The notes beneath the pieces were generated by a model. The model was not told the DNA's origin and did not search any database. It saw only the letters and a list, made by a program, of their open reading frames with translations. From assembly GCA_021775875.1 (NCBI GenBank), contig JAJFHA010000028.1:23292-87291 (forward strand): 64,000 bases of DNA, read 5' to 3'. Below, piece after piece: positions 37,819 to 45,901 of this stretch (position 1 is its first letter; every line of letters starts with the position of its first letter). The DNA is from Hyphomicrobiales bacterium. GTDB taxonomy: Bacteria; Pseudomonadota; Alphaproteobacteria; Rhizobiales; NORP267. Made by a program: the position numbers and the translations under genes.

Positions 37819-39354
37819 CTATGAGCCGATTTTTGGAATACGGTGGTTGCCCGTCGCCAAGGCGATATTTTTGGTTTCCATATAAAAATCAAAACTATAG
37901 TCGCCGCCATCGCGACCAATGCCGGACTGTTTGGTGCCGCCAAAGGGGGTTGGCAGATGGCGTACATTTTCAGAATTGACCCAGACCATACCGGCTTCAA
38001 TTTCAGCACTCATGCGCAAGGCCCGGCCAACGTCTGATGTCCAGATATAAGCCGCAAGGCCGTAGGGTACGTCGTTGGCGATGCGGAGCGCATCATCTTC
38101 ATCTTCAAAGGGGATAGCGGTCAGGACCGGTCCGAAAATTTCTTCCGATGCGATCCGCATTTTCGCGTTGGCGTTGGCAAACAAGGTGGCCTCCACATAA
38201 TTGCCGGGGGAAGGTGGCGTCTCCGGTTGAACGCCACCGGCTGGAACTTCAGCGCCTTCTTTGCGTGCCAGATCAAAATAGGATGTTACTTTTTCCAGAT
38301 GACGGGGATGGATCAACGGTCCAAGCCAGGTGTCGGGGTCAAGCGGGTGACCGCAATGGATCGCTTTTGTGCGCACGGCGAGACGCTTTGAAAATTCTGG
38401 GTAAATCGATTTTTCAACCAACACCCGGCTTGAAGAGGTGCAGCGCTCGCCGTTCAGGCTGAAAATCATAAAAGTTGCCGCATCGAGCGCCCGGTCCAAA
38501 TCGGCATCGGCAAAAACGATGCAGGGGTTTTTGCCGCCAAGCTCGAAATGGACGCGTTTCAGGGTCGGCGCACCCTGCGCCATGATTGCAGACCCGGTGG
38601 CGGATTCGCCGACAAAAGCGATTGCCTTGATGGCTGGATGCCGGGTCAGGGCGACACCGACCTCTTCACCGATGCCGTGCACGAGATTGAGGACGCCCGG
38701 CGGCAGCCCGGCTTCATGGCAAAGCCTGGCCAGCAGGGTCGCCGTAACCGGACTCCATTCGGCTGGTTTGTGGACGATCGTACACCCAGCCGCTAGCGCC
38801 GGAGCAATCTTCCAGGTGGAGAGCATGAACGGTGTGTTCCACGGTGTGATGATCCCGACCGGGCCGATCGGCTGGCGGATGGTATAATTCACATGTGTGT
38901 CTGTTGGCAGCGACAGGCCGTTGACGGCGTCTGGCGCGCGGCCGGCAAAGAAGCGGAAATTGGCGGCGCTGCGGATCGCGGCCTTCTGCATGAACCGGAT
39001 CGCCTGGCCGGTATCATAGCTTTCAAGCAGGGCAATTTCTTCTGCATGTTCGACAATCTTGTCGGCAATTGCGTGAAGAATTTCACGGCGTTCACTCCCC
39101 GGCGTGGCACGCCACCCGGCGAAGGCATTTTTTGCGGCATTTGCAGCCCGGTCGATATCGGTATTGTCACCGCGTGAGACGTCGCAAAAGGCAATATTGT
39201 CAATCGGGGACGCATTCTCGAATGTGGTGCCGGAGGCGCTAGCTACCATTTCGCCGTTGATCAGGTGTTGGAGGCCATTTTCCCGGACCGGTTCCAGATA
39301 GTCGGATAGCTTTTTCAAGTTTGCTTTCAACAGGGCAGAGGATTCCATGTTCAT
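37819..39354 (-). CDS. hpaE: 5-carboxymethyl-2-hydroxymuconate semialdehyde dehydrogenase
   Basis: NAD-dependent aldehyde dehydrogenase of 511 residues, oxidising the HpaD product. ALDH motifs: ITPWNTPFMLSTWKIAPALA, the glutamate in FELGGKNPCIVFADAD, the catalytic cysteine in NGERCTSSSRVLV, and EEIFGPVLTAIPFEDED. ATG overlaps the hpaF stop as ATGA, so both are translated in step. Assignment to HpaE rather than another ALDH rests on the flanking hpa genes. Confidence 0.92.
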   Translation of the reverse strand: MNMESSALLKANLKKLSDYLEPVRENGLQHLINGEMVASASGTTFENASPIDNIAFCDVSRGDNTDIDRAANAAKNAFAGWRATPGSERREILHAIADKIVEHAEEIALLESYDTGQAIRFMQKAAIRSAANFRFFAGRAPDAVNGLSLPTDTHVNYTIRQPIGPVGIITPWNTPFMLSTWKIAPALAAGCTIVHKPAEWSPVTATLLARLCHEAGLPPGVLNLVHGIGEEVGVALTRHPAIKAIAFVGESATGSAIMAQGAPTLKRVHFELGGKNPCIVFADADLDRALDAATFMIFSLNGERCTSSSRVLVEKSIYPEFSKRLAVRTKAIHCGHPLDPDTWLGPLIHPRHLEKVTSYFDLARKEGAEVPAGGVQPETPPSPGNYVEATLFANANAKMRIASEEIFGPVLTAIPFEDEDDALRIANDVPYGLAAYIWTSDVGRALRMSAEIEAGMVWVNSENVRHLPTPFGGTKQSGIGRDGGDYSFDFYMETKNIALATGNHRIPKIGS

Positions 39355-39755
39355 TCGATGGTTTCTCCGTTACGTGCTGCAATTATGTCGTGCAGATTGT
39401 TTTTCTTGAAACTGGTCTCTTTGTTGATTTCCCAAATGTTCAGGGACAGAGCCAACGGCAAGTCAGGGCTTACCTGGTCCAGAAAAAGGGAGACGGTGTC
39501 AAAGATTTTTGCCCCCGCTTTGTGGCGCGTCTCAACATCACGCCCTTCGCCGATCATCAATTTGATATTCAGAAAAATATTGTCCGGATGCTGGTCTGCA
39601 ATCGCATAAATATCGCGCCGTGCCCCCCTCGTGCGGGTCCCTGCTGGCGGGAATATGCCTGTTGAAATTGCGGCATTGTGAATTTCGCCAACAAGGGCCG
39701 CGATATCGACCGCGTCTTCAAGATTGGCAGAATATTCAACAATGATATGGGGCAT
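39351..39755 (-). CDS. hpaF: 5-carboxymethyl-2-hydroxymuconate delta-isomerase
   Basis: Small tautomerase-fold isomerase, 134 residues from ATG 39755 (GGAGA upstream). MPHIIVEYSANLED at the N-terminus places proline directly after the initiator methionine, the catalytic amino-terminal proline of this family. It isomerises 5-carboxymethyl-2-hydroxymuconate after HpaE. First gene of the minus-strand hpaF-E-D operon; an ORF start 12 codons earlier is open but would hide the catalytic proline. Confidence 0.9.
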   Translation of the reverse strand: MPHIIVEYSANLEDAVDIAALVGEIHNAAISTGIFPPAGTRTRGARRDIYAIADQHPDNIFLNIKLMIGEGRDVETRHKAGAKIFDTVSLFLDQVSPDLPLALSLNIWEINKETSFKKNNLHDIIAARNGETIE

Positions 39756-39779
39756 ACAGGCTCTCCGGCGTTTACAGAA

Positions 39780-39801
39780 ATTCATTACCATGTTAATGAA
39801 T
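39780..39801. promoter_or_regulatory. Inverted repeat between hpaF and hpaG, candidate HpaR operator
   Basis: Perfect eight-base arms ATTCATTA and TAATGAAT around a six-base spacer, centred in the divergent gap between the two halves of the homoprotocatechuate cluster. It fits a MarR-family dimer, and the cluster encodes one (HpaR). Control of both operons from this site is inference. Confidence 0.65.
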
Positions 39802-39860
39802 AACAGGCAATGATTTTTGCCGCTGTCAATTTGAATTCAAGACTGGAGTAGAGTCGCGCG

Positions 39861-40712
39861 ATGAAATTTCTCTCATTCGCCCATCAGGGGAAACGATCAT
39901 GGGGCTGCGTTCGCGATGATAGCGTGATCGATCTGGGCCAGGTTTTTCGGTCTCTCCAGCATATGATCGCGGCGGACAGCCTTGATAAAGCAGTGGCTGC
40001 ATTTGAGGCGGCAGACACAGGTATCCCGCTAACCGACATCACCTATCTGCCGCCGATTGGGAAACCCGACAAGATTTTATGTATCGGGGTGAATTACCGA
40101 AACCGGAATACGGAATATAAGGACGGGTCCGATGAGCCGCGCTATCCAAGCCTGTTCATGCGAACGCCGGGGTCTCTTGTGGGGCATGGGCAAGCTTTGA
40201 TGCGCCCGCCTGAATCCGAGCAGCTCGATTATGAAGGCGAGATTGTCATCGTCATCGGTAAAGCCGGGCGGCGCATACTTGAAGCCGAGGCGGCGACGCA
40301 TATTTTTGGCCTTACATTGATGAATGAAGGGACGATTCGCGACTGGTTACGCCATGGCAAATTCAATGTGACGCAAGGCAAGAATTTCGGTGCGTCGGGG
40401 TCTGTTGGTCCCTGGATCGTCACCAGCGACGAAGCCGGTCCGCTCGATAAGCTCGAAGTCCGGACACGGGTCAATGAGGAAGAGCGCCAGCACGGATTTA
40501 CCAGTGATCTGATGTTTCCTCTGCCTTTCATCATCTCTTACCTCTCCACATTCATGGAATTGCTGCCGGGAGACATAATCGCAACGGGCACCCCGCCTGG
40601 AGCCGGGGCACGGTTTGATCCACCACGCTGGCTCGGGGCTGGTGATGTGGTCGAGATTTCATCTCCCCAGATCGGACTATTGAGTAATCCGGTCGAAGAC
40701 GAGGTGGTTTAA
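39861..40712 (+). CDS. hpaG: FAH family isomerase/decarboxylase of homoprotocatechuate pathway (HpaG-like)
   Basis: FAH-fold enzyme of 283 residues with ILCIGVNYRNRNTEY, the metal-ligand acids in DYEGEIVIVIGKAGR, TLMNEGTIRDWLRHGKFN and IIATGTPPGAGA. In the hpa pathway such proteins decarboxylate 5-oxopent-3-ene-1,2,5-tricarboxylate and isomerise the product. E. coli HpaG is a two-domain fusion; here there is one domain, as in split HpaG1/HpaG2 systems, and no second copy is adjacent. Ends six bases before hpaR. Confidence 0.83.
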   Translation: MKFLSFAHQGKRSWGCVRDDSVIDLGQVFRSLQHMIAADSLDKAVAAFEAADTGIPLTDITYLPPIGKPDKILCIGVNYRNRNTEYKDGSDEPRYPSLFMRTPGSLVGHGQALMRPPESEQLDYEGEIVIVIGKAGRRILEAEAATHIFGLTLMNEGTIRDWLRHGKFNVTQGKNFGASGSVGPWIVTSDEAGPLDKLEVRTRVNEEERQHGFTSDLMFPLPFIISYLSTFMELLPGDIIATGTPPGAGARFDPPRWLGAGDVVEISSPQIGLLSNPVEDEVV

Positions 40713-40717
40713 CGAAG

Positions 40718-41161
40718 ATGCGGGCGCTTGAAAAATCCCTGCCGCTGAAACTTCTGAAAGCGCGGGAACTGGTCATGCGGCAGTTCCGACCGCATTTACT
40801 GGCAGCCAAAATCACTGATCAGCAATGGCGGGTGTTGCGGGCGTTGGCGGAATTTTCCGAGCTTGATGCAGGTGAGCTATCACGAATGATTGTGATCAAG
40901 ATGCCGTCTTTGTCGCGGATCATGAGCGATCTTGAGCGGCGGGGGTTAGTGGAGAAATCCATATCCAAAACTGATCGGCGGTTGGTAAATTTAAAAATTA
41001 CTGATGAAGGACGTGCTTTGTTTGCGGCGATATCAAAAATTTCCGAAACCCATTATCGGCACATCGAAAAAGCGTTGGGCAAAGCCGACTATCGCGATCT
41101 GATGGCGCGTCTGGATCATTTGTTGATCGTGCTTCAATCTACAGAGGGCGAGAAACCTTAG
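40718..41161 (+). CDS. hpaR: MarR family regulator HpaR
   Basis: Winged-helix repressor of 147 residues. SLPLKLLKARELVMRQFRP near the start and ITDQQWRVLRAL are characteristic of HpaR, the homoprotocatechuate operon repressor; recognition helix KMPSLSRIMSDLERRGLV, wing KTDRRLVNLKIT, C-terminal dimer helices. Downstream of hpaG in one operon. It probably acts at the inverted repeat at 39780-39801 and is released by a pathway intermediate or substrate. Confidence 0.9.
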   Translation: MRALEKSLPLKLLKARELVMRQFRPHLLAAKITDQQWRVLRALAEFSELDAGELSRMIVIKMPSLSRIMSDLERRGLVEKSISKTDRRLVNLKITDEGRALFAAISKISETHYRHIEKALGKADYRDLMARLDHLLIVLQSTEGEKP

Positions 41162-41577
41162 CGGCAGGTGACCAGACCGTCCGGGGATATTTTGGCTGTT
41201 TGCACGAACTGCAACTGATGAAATTCATTTCCAAGTATAGCAATAACCGGGACTTTTTTGTCGTAAAGATGCGCGGCGACACTGACGCCAGTGACGATAT
41301 TCACGTCTGGTTTGACCAACAGGAATGCGAGCGGTCCGCAGCCACGTCGGATCGCTTCGGCGATTGCGGCTGGCGTTCCGGCTGATCCGCGGGTCTCACG
41401 AAGCGCCAATATCTTGTCACCGACGGTTTCCCCGGCCTGCGGGTGATGTTGGTCAAGTATGGTGCCGGTAAGCGGATCAAACCCGCCCCAGAAACTCAAA
41501 GGTTCGTCCAACACCAGCAATGGTCCATTCGCGTCACCGGCATGTAGTATTTCGCCCTGAAACCAGTTTTTGCTCAT
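41158..41577 (-). CDS. Aconitase X swivel domain (small subunit, DUF126)
   Basis: 139-residue swivel-domain partner of a split aconitase X. FWGGFDPLTGTILDQHHPQ (the FWGG/DP segment is the family hallmark), LRETRGSAGTP and LLVKPDVNIVTG match. With the large subunit it forms an iron-sulfur dehydratase; bacterial members studied so far dehydrate cis-3-hydroxyproline, archaeal ones mevalonate-5-phosphate. Its ATG overlaps the large-subunit stop as ATGA; the stop overlaps the convergent hpaR by four bases. Confidence 0.88.
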   Translation of the reverse strand: MSKNWFQGEILHAGDANGPLLVLDEPLSFWGGFDPLTGTILDQHHPQAGETVGDKILALRETRGSAGTPAAIAEAIRRGCGPLAFLLVKPDVNIVTGVSVAAHLYDKKVPVIAILGNEFHQLQFVQTAKISPDGLVTCR

Positions 41578-42860
41578 GAGGCGGCCCCGATTTTTGCATC
41601 GGCGAGCGCCCGGTCGCGCCAGTTTTCTCCGGCGATAGCGGTTTCAGCACATTCCCGGAGACTGCCAAATGTGACTTCAACCGGCAACATACCGGGGGCG
41701 TAATAGGCCCATTTTGCTGAATTGGTCATAACCCGGCCTGTCATACCGCGCAGGGTCGGAGAGAAATAGCTACAGGTATCAACGACAATTTCGGCTCCGG
41801 ACTTTTCCAGCAATTCTTGCCAGCCCTTGGCAGCGATCAGGTCACGCACATAGCGGCTGGTGGTAATGAGAAGTTTGCAATTGGCGGCAACGTGGCGGCC
41901 TTCGAGCAAGGGCGTGAGAGCTTCAAATTCAGTATAAGAGAAATGTGGGGTCCCAAGAGCCACCATATTCACGACACCATCGGGCGCTCGCGACAGTGAT
42001 TTTCGGGCAGCGATCAGGTCTGCCGGCATCACCGGAATAATGTCTTCCGGATCTATCCCCTGGCACGCGGTTTCCAAATCAGGGGCTTCAGGGGTGATGC
42101 CTGCGGCATGAAACAGAGCAACGCCGCCGGACGCGGCAATTGCAGCACTGATGGCCTTCAGATTATCTTCGCTGGTTGATTGAGGCAGGCCGGTAAATAC
42201 CGGGATGCGTGAGCCGGACCGAGCACCGGCAAAATGGCCGAGCAGGTGAAAAAACAAATCTTCGCGTCGAAAAAATTCAGGGATGTTTTCAAGGGAGAAT
42301 ACAAGCTGCGCACGTCGAGCCTGATCCCGGTGCAATCCGGCATCTGGAACTCGTCCGGTCAGGGCGGCGGCGACATCGAGAAAGTCGCCGTATTTGTTGG
42401 TGCGGGCGCCGATCACTGAATTGTAGAATGTAACAGCGTTGGATTCAGACCCGACAATGTGATCGCCAAGATTTGGCCTTCCGGGAAGCTGGTAAGGGGC
42501 GCAGGTCCATACTGGTTTGCAGCCAAGGCGCTCGTAGGCCTGCATCAATTCGCGGGCTTCGTGTGCAATGGTCCCGTCTTCCCGCAAACTTGGATCAGCC
42601 AGGCTGACCAAGCCGGTGTTGGTCCATGACGGGACGCTCAGTTTGGCATCATGAGCCAGCAGGTAATTGACAAAATCCAGATGGGCGCGGCCTGAATAAA
42701 AGCAGGCGTCGATATGGGCGAAGCTGACATCGATCAGACGCTCTGCGTCCATGATCCGGGCAGCTTGCGTGACTAGCTTCATCGCCAATTGCATGGCAGG
42801 ACCTTCACCTCCATCAAGGAGGTGTTGGTCGTGGTCGTCTAAATGCAGATCAGGCTTCAT
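41574..42860 (-). CDS. Aconitase X catalytic subunit
   Basis: Large subunit of aconitase X (formerly DUF521), 428 residues from ATG 42860. Visible: HLDFVNYLLAHDAKLSVPSW, YQLPGRPNLGDHIVGSES and NAVTFYNSVIGARTNKYGD, which carry the substrate and cluster loops, plus CKLLITTSRYV and a C-terminal MTNSAKWAYYAPG segment. Likely cis-3-hydroxy-L-proline dehydratase with the small subunit, though the substrate is inferred from characterised bacterial relatives. The chosen start lacks a clear ribosome site; the open frame extends 17 codons further. Confidence 0.86.
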   Translation of the reverse strand: MKPDLHLDDHDQHLLDGGEGPAMQLAMKLVTQAARIMDAERLIDVSFAHIDACFYSGRAHLDFVNYLLAHDAKLSVPSWTNTGLVSLADPSLREDGTIAHEARELMQAYERLGCKPVWTCAPYQLPGRPNLGDHIVGSESNAVTFYNSVIGARTNKYGDFLDVAAALTGRVPDAGLHRDQARRAQLVFSLENIPEFFRREDLFFHLLGHFAGARSGSRIPVFTGLPQSTSEDNLKAISAAIAASGGVALFHAAGITPEAPDLETACQGIDPEDIIPVMPADLIAARKSLSRAPDGVVNMVALGTPHFSYTEFEALTPLLEGRHVAANCKLLITTSRYVRDLIAAKGWQELLEKSGAEIVVDTCSYFSPTLRGMTGRVMTNSAKWAYYAPGMLPVEVTFGSLRECAETAIAGENWRDRALADAKIGAAS

Positions 42861-42968
42861 GGCATGCCAAGTATTGGCCGACAATATTCCGGAAGCAAGG
42901 CATCTTACCACGCCAGAAAGGGAAACTGCCAGTGTGATACGGGTCGGTCAGAATTTCGATCACGGTTT

Positions 42969-43955
42969 CTATTCAGCAGCCAGACGGTCTCTGCGCCGAG
43001 CCAGCTTCTGGATCAATTTTTCAGAAATACCGGGGCGGCTCCAGGGGCAGACTGCGAGGCAAATTCCGCACGAAAAAGTTTCACCAAAATAGGGGATGCA
43101 TTTATCGAAATCCGTGTACCATTTCTCGTTTCCCCTGATCATTTGCTTATCCGGCGAGATCGCTTCAGGAGGGCAAGCTTTGGTACAAACCTGGCAGGAG
43201 GCACAGAATTCGTCGGCGCCGAATATTTCCTGCTTGTCGAAGGCAAGCGGCATGTCGGTGGCGACAGCCGATAGTCTGAATGAAGACCCATAATTGCGAT
43301 TGATCATGGACCCGTGCTTGCCTAATTCGCCGATGCCTGCCTGGATCGCAGCCGGGATCATGTTCAAAGCGGTTGCCATCGGTCCCGGAAACGCTTTCAC
43401 CGAATAACCCGCCTCAAGAATAAAATTGCAAATTCTGCGAGCAGAACGCGACGCTGTGTTGTACTTGACCGCGACCTCCTCAGCGGCGTCGATATTGTCG
43501 ATAGAGCTTGGTGCCGTCGCCAGACGGTCATAATCCATCGCGACTGCGATCATGATGAGGTTGGGATAGGGAATGTCGTAGCCTTCATAAACATAAGCTG
43601 GCAGAACGGGTGTGAAGCCGACTTGGTCGGCGTCATTTTGAAGTGCAAATTCGCGCACCTCCGAGGACCATTCGTGCGGACTTTTCTGAACCGGATCCGG
43701 GTTGCGTTCAATGGGCCTTGGTCCGCGATTGGCGTCTCTTGAATAGGCGTTGAGAATTTCGGGAGCCTGGCGCTGGTGAGAGATCACAGCGTCTTGCAAT
43801 TCGTGGAACGGATTTTCAGCCGGTGGGTGCCAGAAAAAAGTTTTCGGTTGGCTAGGCTCGGTAACGCCGCGCCCATTTATGTCATTTCCGGAAAGGCCAT
43901 CCGGGAACAATTTCTTGAAATCCTCAGTCGTTCTGTGGACATAGTCTGGCTTCAT
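42969..43955 (-). CDS. Two-[4Fe-4S] protein resembling reductive dehalogenase / QueG C-terminal region
   Basis: 328-residue soluble protein. The C-terminal third has two ferredoxin-type clusters: CASCQVCTKACPPEAI and, later, C..(9)..CGICLAVCPWSRP. The middle part (LNMIPAAIQAGIGELGKHG, then NRNYGSSFRLSAVATDMP) is the corrinoid-binding-like region shared by reductive dehalogenases and epoxyqueuosine reductase. There is no twin-arginine signal and no membrane anchor gene nearby, so a respiratory dehalogenase is unlikely. It lies 108 bases upstream of the aconitase X genes on the same strand and could supply electrons or act with them; true function unknown. Confidence 0.72.
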   Translation of the reverse strand: MKPDYVHRTTEDFKKLFPDGLSGNDINGRGVTEPSQPKTFFWHPPAENPFHELQDAVISHQRQAPEILNAYSRDANRGPRPIERNPDPVQKSPHEWSSEVREFALQNDADQVGFTPVLPAYVYEGYDIPYPNLIMIAVAMDYDRLATAPSSIDNIDAAEEVAVKYNTASRSARRICNFILEAGYSVKAFPGPMATALNMIPAAIQAGIGELGKHGSMINRNYGSSFRLSAVATDMPLAFDKQEIFGADEFCASCQVCTKACPPEAISPDKQMIRGNEKWYTDFDKCIPYFGETFSCGICLAVCPWSRPGISEKLIQKLARRRDRLAAE

Positions 43956-44038
43956 GACATTTCCCCAATTCCGGGCCTGATATTAAGTTGAAAACCCATG
44001 CTTGCCCAAATCTGTCCTGACCTTTAAAGCCTCTCACC

Positions 44039-45847
44039 ATGGCACCACCCCTGCTCACATTGCAAGACATTCACCTGACCTTTGGCGGCACGCCGCTGCT
44101 TGAAGGTGTCGAATTGTCACTCTCAAAGCATGATCGGCTGGCGCTAGTGGGGCGTAACGGGTCTGGCAAATCGGTATTGTTGCAAATCGTGTCGGGGCTG
44201 ATCGAACCGGACCGTGGTGATATTTTTGTACAGCCGGGGACAACCATCCGGTATCTGCCGCAAGAACCCGATCTGTCGGAATTTTCTTCTACCCTTGATT
44301 ATGTGCGTGACGGGTTGGCGCCGGGAGATGATGAGCACCGGGCATCGTATCTACTGGAACAATTGGGACTTGATGGCAGCGAAGACCCGGCAACCCTATC
44401 GGGTGGTGAAATACGGCGCGCCGCATTGGCGCGGACGATTGCGCCCGAACCGGATATTTTGTTGCTTGACGAGCCGACCAATCATCTGGACCTGCCGGCG
44501 ATTGAATGGCTGGAGACAACCCTTACCGCGTCCCGGTCTGCAATTATTCTGATCAGCCATGACCGGCGGTTGTTACAGACCATTTCGAAGAAAACGCTCT
44601 GGATTGACCGGGGCAGCAGCCGGATGTTGCATCAGGGTTTTGCCGGATTTGAAGCGTGGCGCGATGAGATGCTGAGCCAAGAGGAAGAAGAGCGCCACAA
44701 GCTGGACCGCAAAATTGTGCGCGAAGAACACTGGATTCGCTACGGCGTCACCGCCCGACGCAAACGCAACCAGCGCCGCCTACAGGCCTTGCATGGACTA
44801 CGCCAGAAACGCCGCACGGACACCGGACCGGTGGGGCAGGTGAAAATGCAGGCCGAAGAGGCGACCCAATCCGGCAAACTGGTGGTCGAAGTGAAATCCA
44901 TTTCCAAGGCTTATGGTGACAGGGATATCGTTCGTGATTTCTCAACCCGTATTCAGCGCGGCGACCGGGTTGGTATTGTCGGGCCGAATGGTGCTGGCAA
45001 ATCTACCCTGCTGGATATGCTGGTTGGCAAGCTGGTGCCGGATGAGGGCATTGTAAAACCAGGCCACAATATTGAAATGGTGAAGCTGGAACAGGATCGC
45101 GGCAGCCTTGATCCCGACACCACGCTTCGTGATGCGCTTACCTTCGGTGCTGGAGATACGGTCGCGATTGGCGAACGCCGTCGCCATGTGGTTGCCCATA
45201 TGAAAGATTTTCTGTTCGCGCCCGAGCAGGCTGGAAGCCCGCTGCATACATTATCCGGCGGTGAGCGGGGGCGGGTCATGCTGGCACGGGCTTTCTCCAA
45301 ATCATCCAATCTGATGGTTCTTGATGAGCCAACCAATGATCTTGATCTTGAAACCCTGGATCTGCTTCAGGAATTGCTCGGAGATTATGCGGGAACGATT
45401 TTGCTGGTCAGCCATGACCGTGATTTTCTCGACCGGGTTGTCACCTCGGTGATTTCACCCAACGGAGACGGGACCTGGCTTGAGACGGCGGGCGGGTATG
45501 GCGATCTAGAAGCTCAAGGTGCCCAGTTGGCGCTGGAAAAACAGGCCAAATCCTCTTCGCGAAAACAGAAACCTGAAGCTTCGTCTCCCAAAGAAAAGAG
45601 GCAAACCAAATTGTCGTTTCGTGAGCAGCATCTTCTCGACGGGTTGCCTGCACGTATCGAAGACTTGCAGGAAGAAGTTCGTGGTCTTGAGGCAAAATTG
45701 TCTGAAGCTGGATTTTTTGATTCAGATCCCGAGGCATTTGCGAAAGCAAGCGACAAGCTCACCAATTGTATGAGTGAGCTGTCGGAGGCTGAAGAAAACT
45801 GGATCGAACTCGAACTAAAACGGGAAACCCTCGCGGACACCCGGTGA
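44039..45847 (+). CDS. ABC-F family ATPase (Uup-like)
   Basis: Soluble twin-ATPase protein of 602 residues with no membrane part, of the ribosome-associated ABC-F class. First domain: GRNGSGKS, LSGGEIRRAALAR, ILLLDEPTNHLDL; a charged inter-domain linker with KRNQRRLQALHGLRQKRR; second domain: GPNGAGKST, LSGGERGRVMLARAF, LMVLDEPTNDLDL. A coiled-coil tail (about 510-600, rich in E, K and L) is the Uup feature. Likely relieves stalled or special ribosome states. Divergent from the ferredoxin-type gene. Confidence 0.92.
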   Translation: MAPPLLTLQDIHLTFGGTPLLEGVELSLSKHDRLALVGRNGSGKSVLLQIVSGLIEPDRGDIFVQPGTTIRYLPQEPDLSEFSSTLDYVRDGLAPGDDEHRASYLLEQLGLDGSEDPATLSGGEIRRAALARTIAPEPDILLLDEPTNHLDLPAIEWLETTLTASRSAIILISHDRRLLQTISKKTLWIDRGSSRMLHQGFAGFEAWRDEMLSQEEEERHKLDRKIVREEHWIRYGVTARRKRNQRRLQALHGLRQKRRTDTGPVGQVKMQAEEATQSGKLVVEVKSISKAYGDRDIVRDFSTRIQRGDRVGIVGPNGAGKSTLLDMLVGKLVPDEGIVKPGHNIEMVKLEQDRGSLDPDTTLRDALTFGAGDTVAIGERRRHVVAHMKDFLFAPEQAGSPLHTLSGGERGRVMLARAFSKSSNLMVLDEPTNDLDLETLDLLQELLGDYAGTILLVSHDRDFLDRVVTSVISPNGDGTWLETAGGYGDLEAQGAQLALEKQAKSSSRKQKPEASSPKEKRQTKLSFREQHLLDGLPARIEDLQEEVRGLEAKLSEAGFFDSDPEAFAKASDKLTNCMSELSEAEENWIELELKRETLADTR

Positions 45848-45901
45848 TCTTGATTTGACCAGACCACCGGGCGGTTTTTTCAGATATCAAACGCATGTCG
45901 C

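Noticed and set aside
42969..43955. Respiratory reductive dehalogenase (RdhA)
   Set aside because: The two ferredoxin motifs and middle region fit, but there is no twin-arginine signal, the protein is short for RdhA and no RdhB anchor is nearby; kept as a general corrinoid/Fe-S-type protein.
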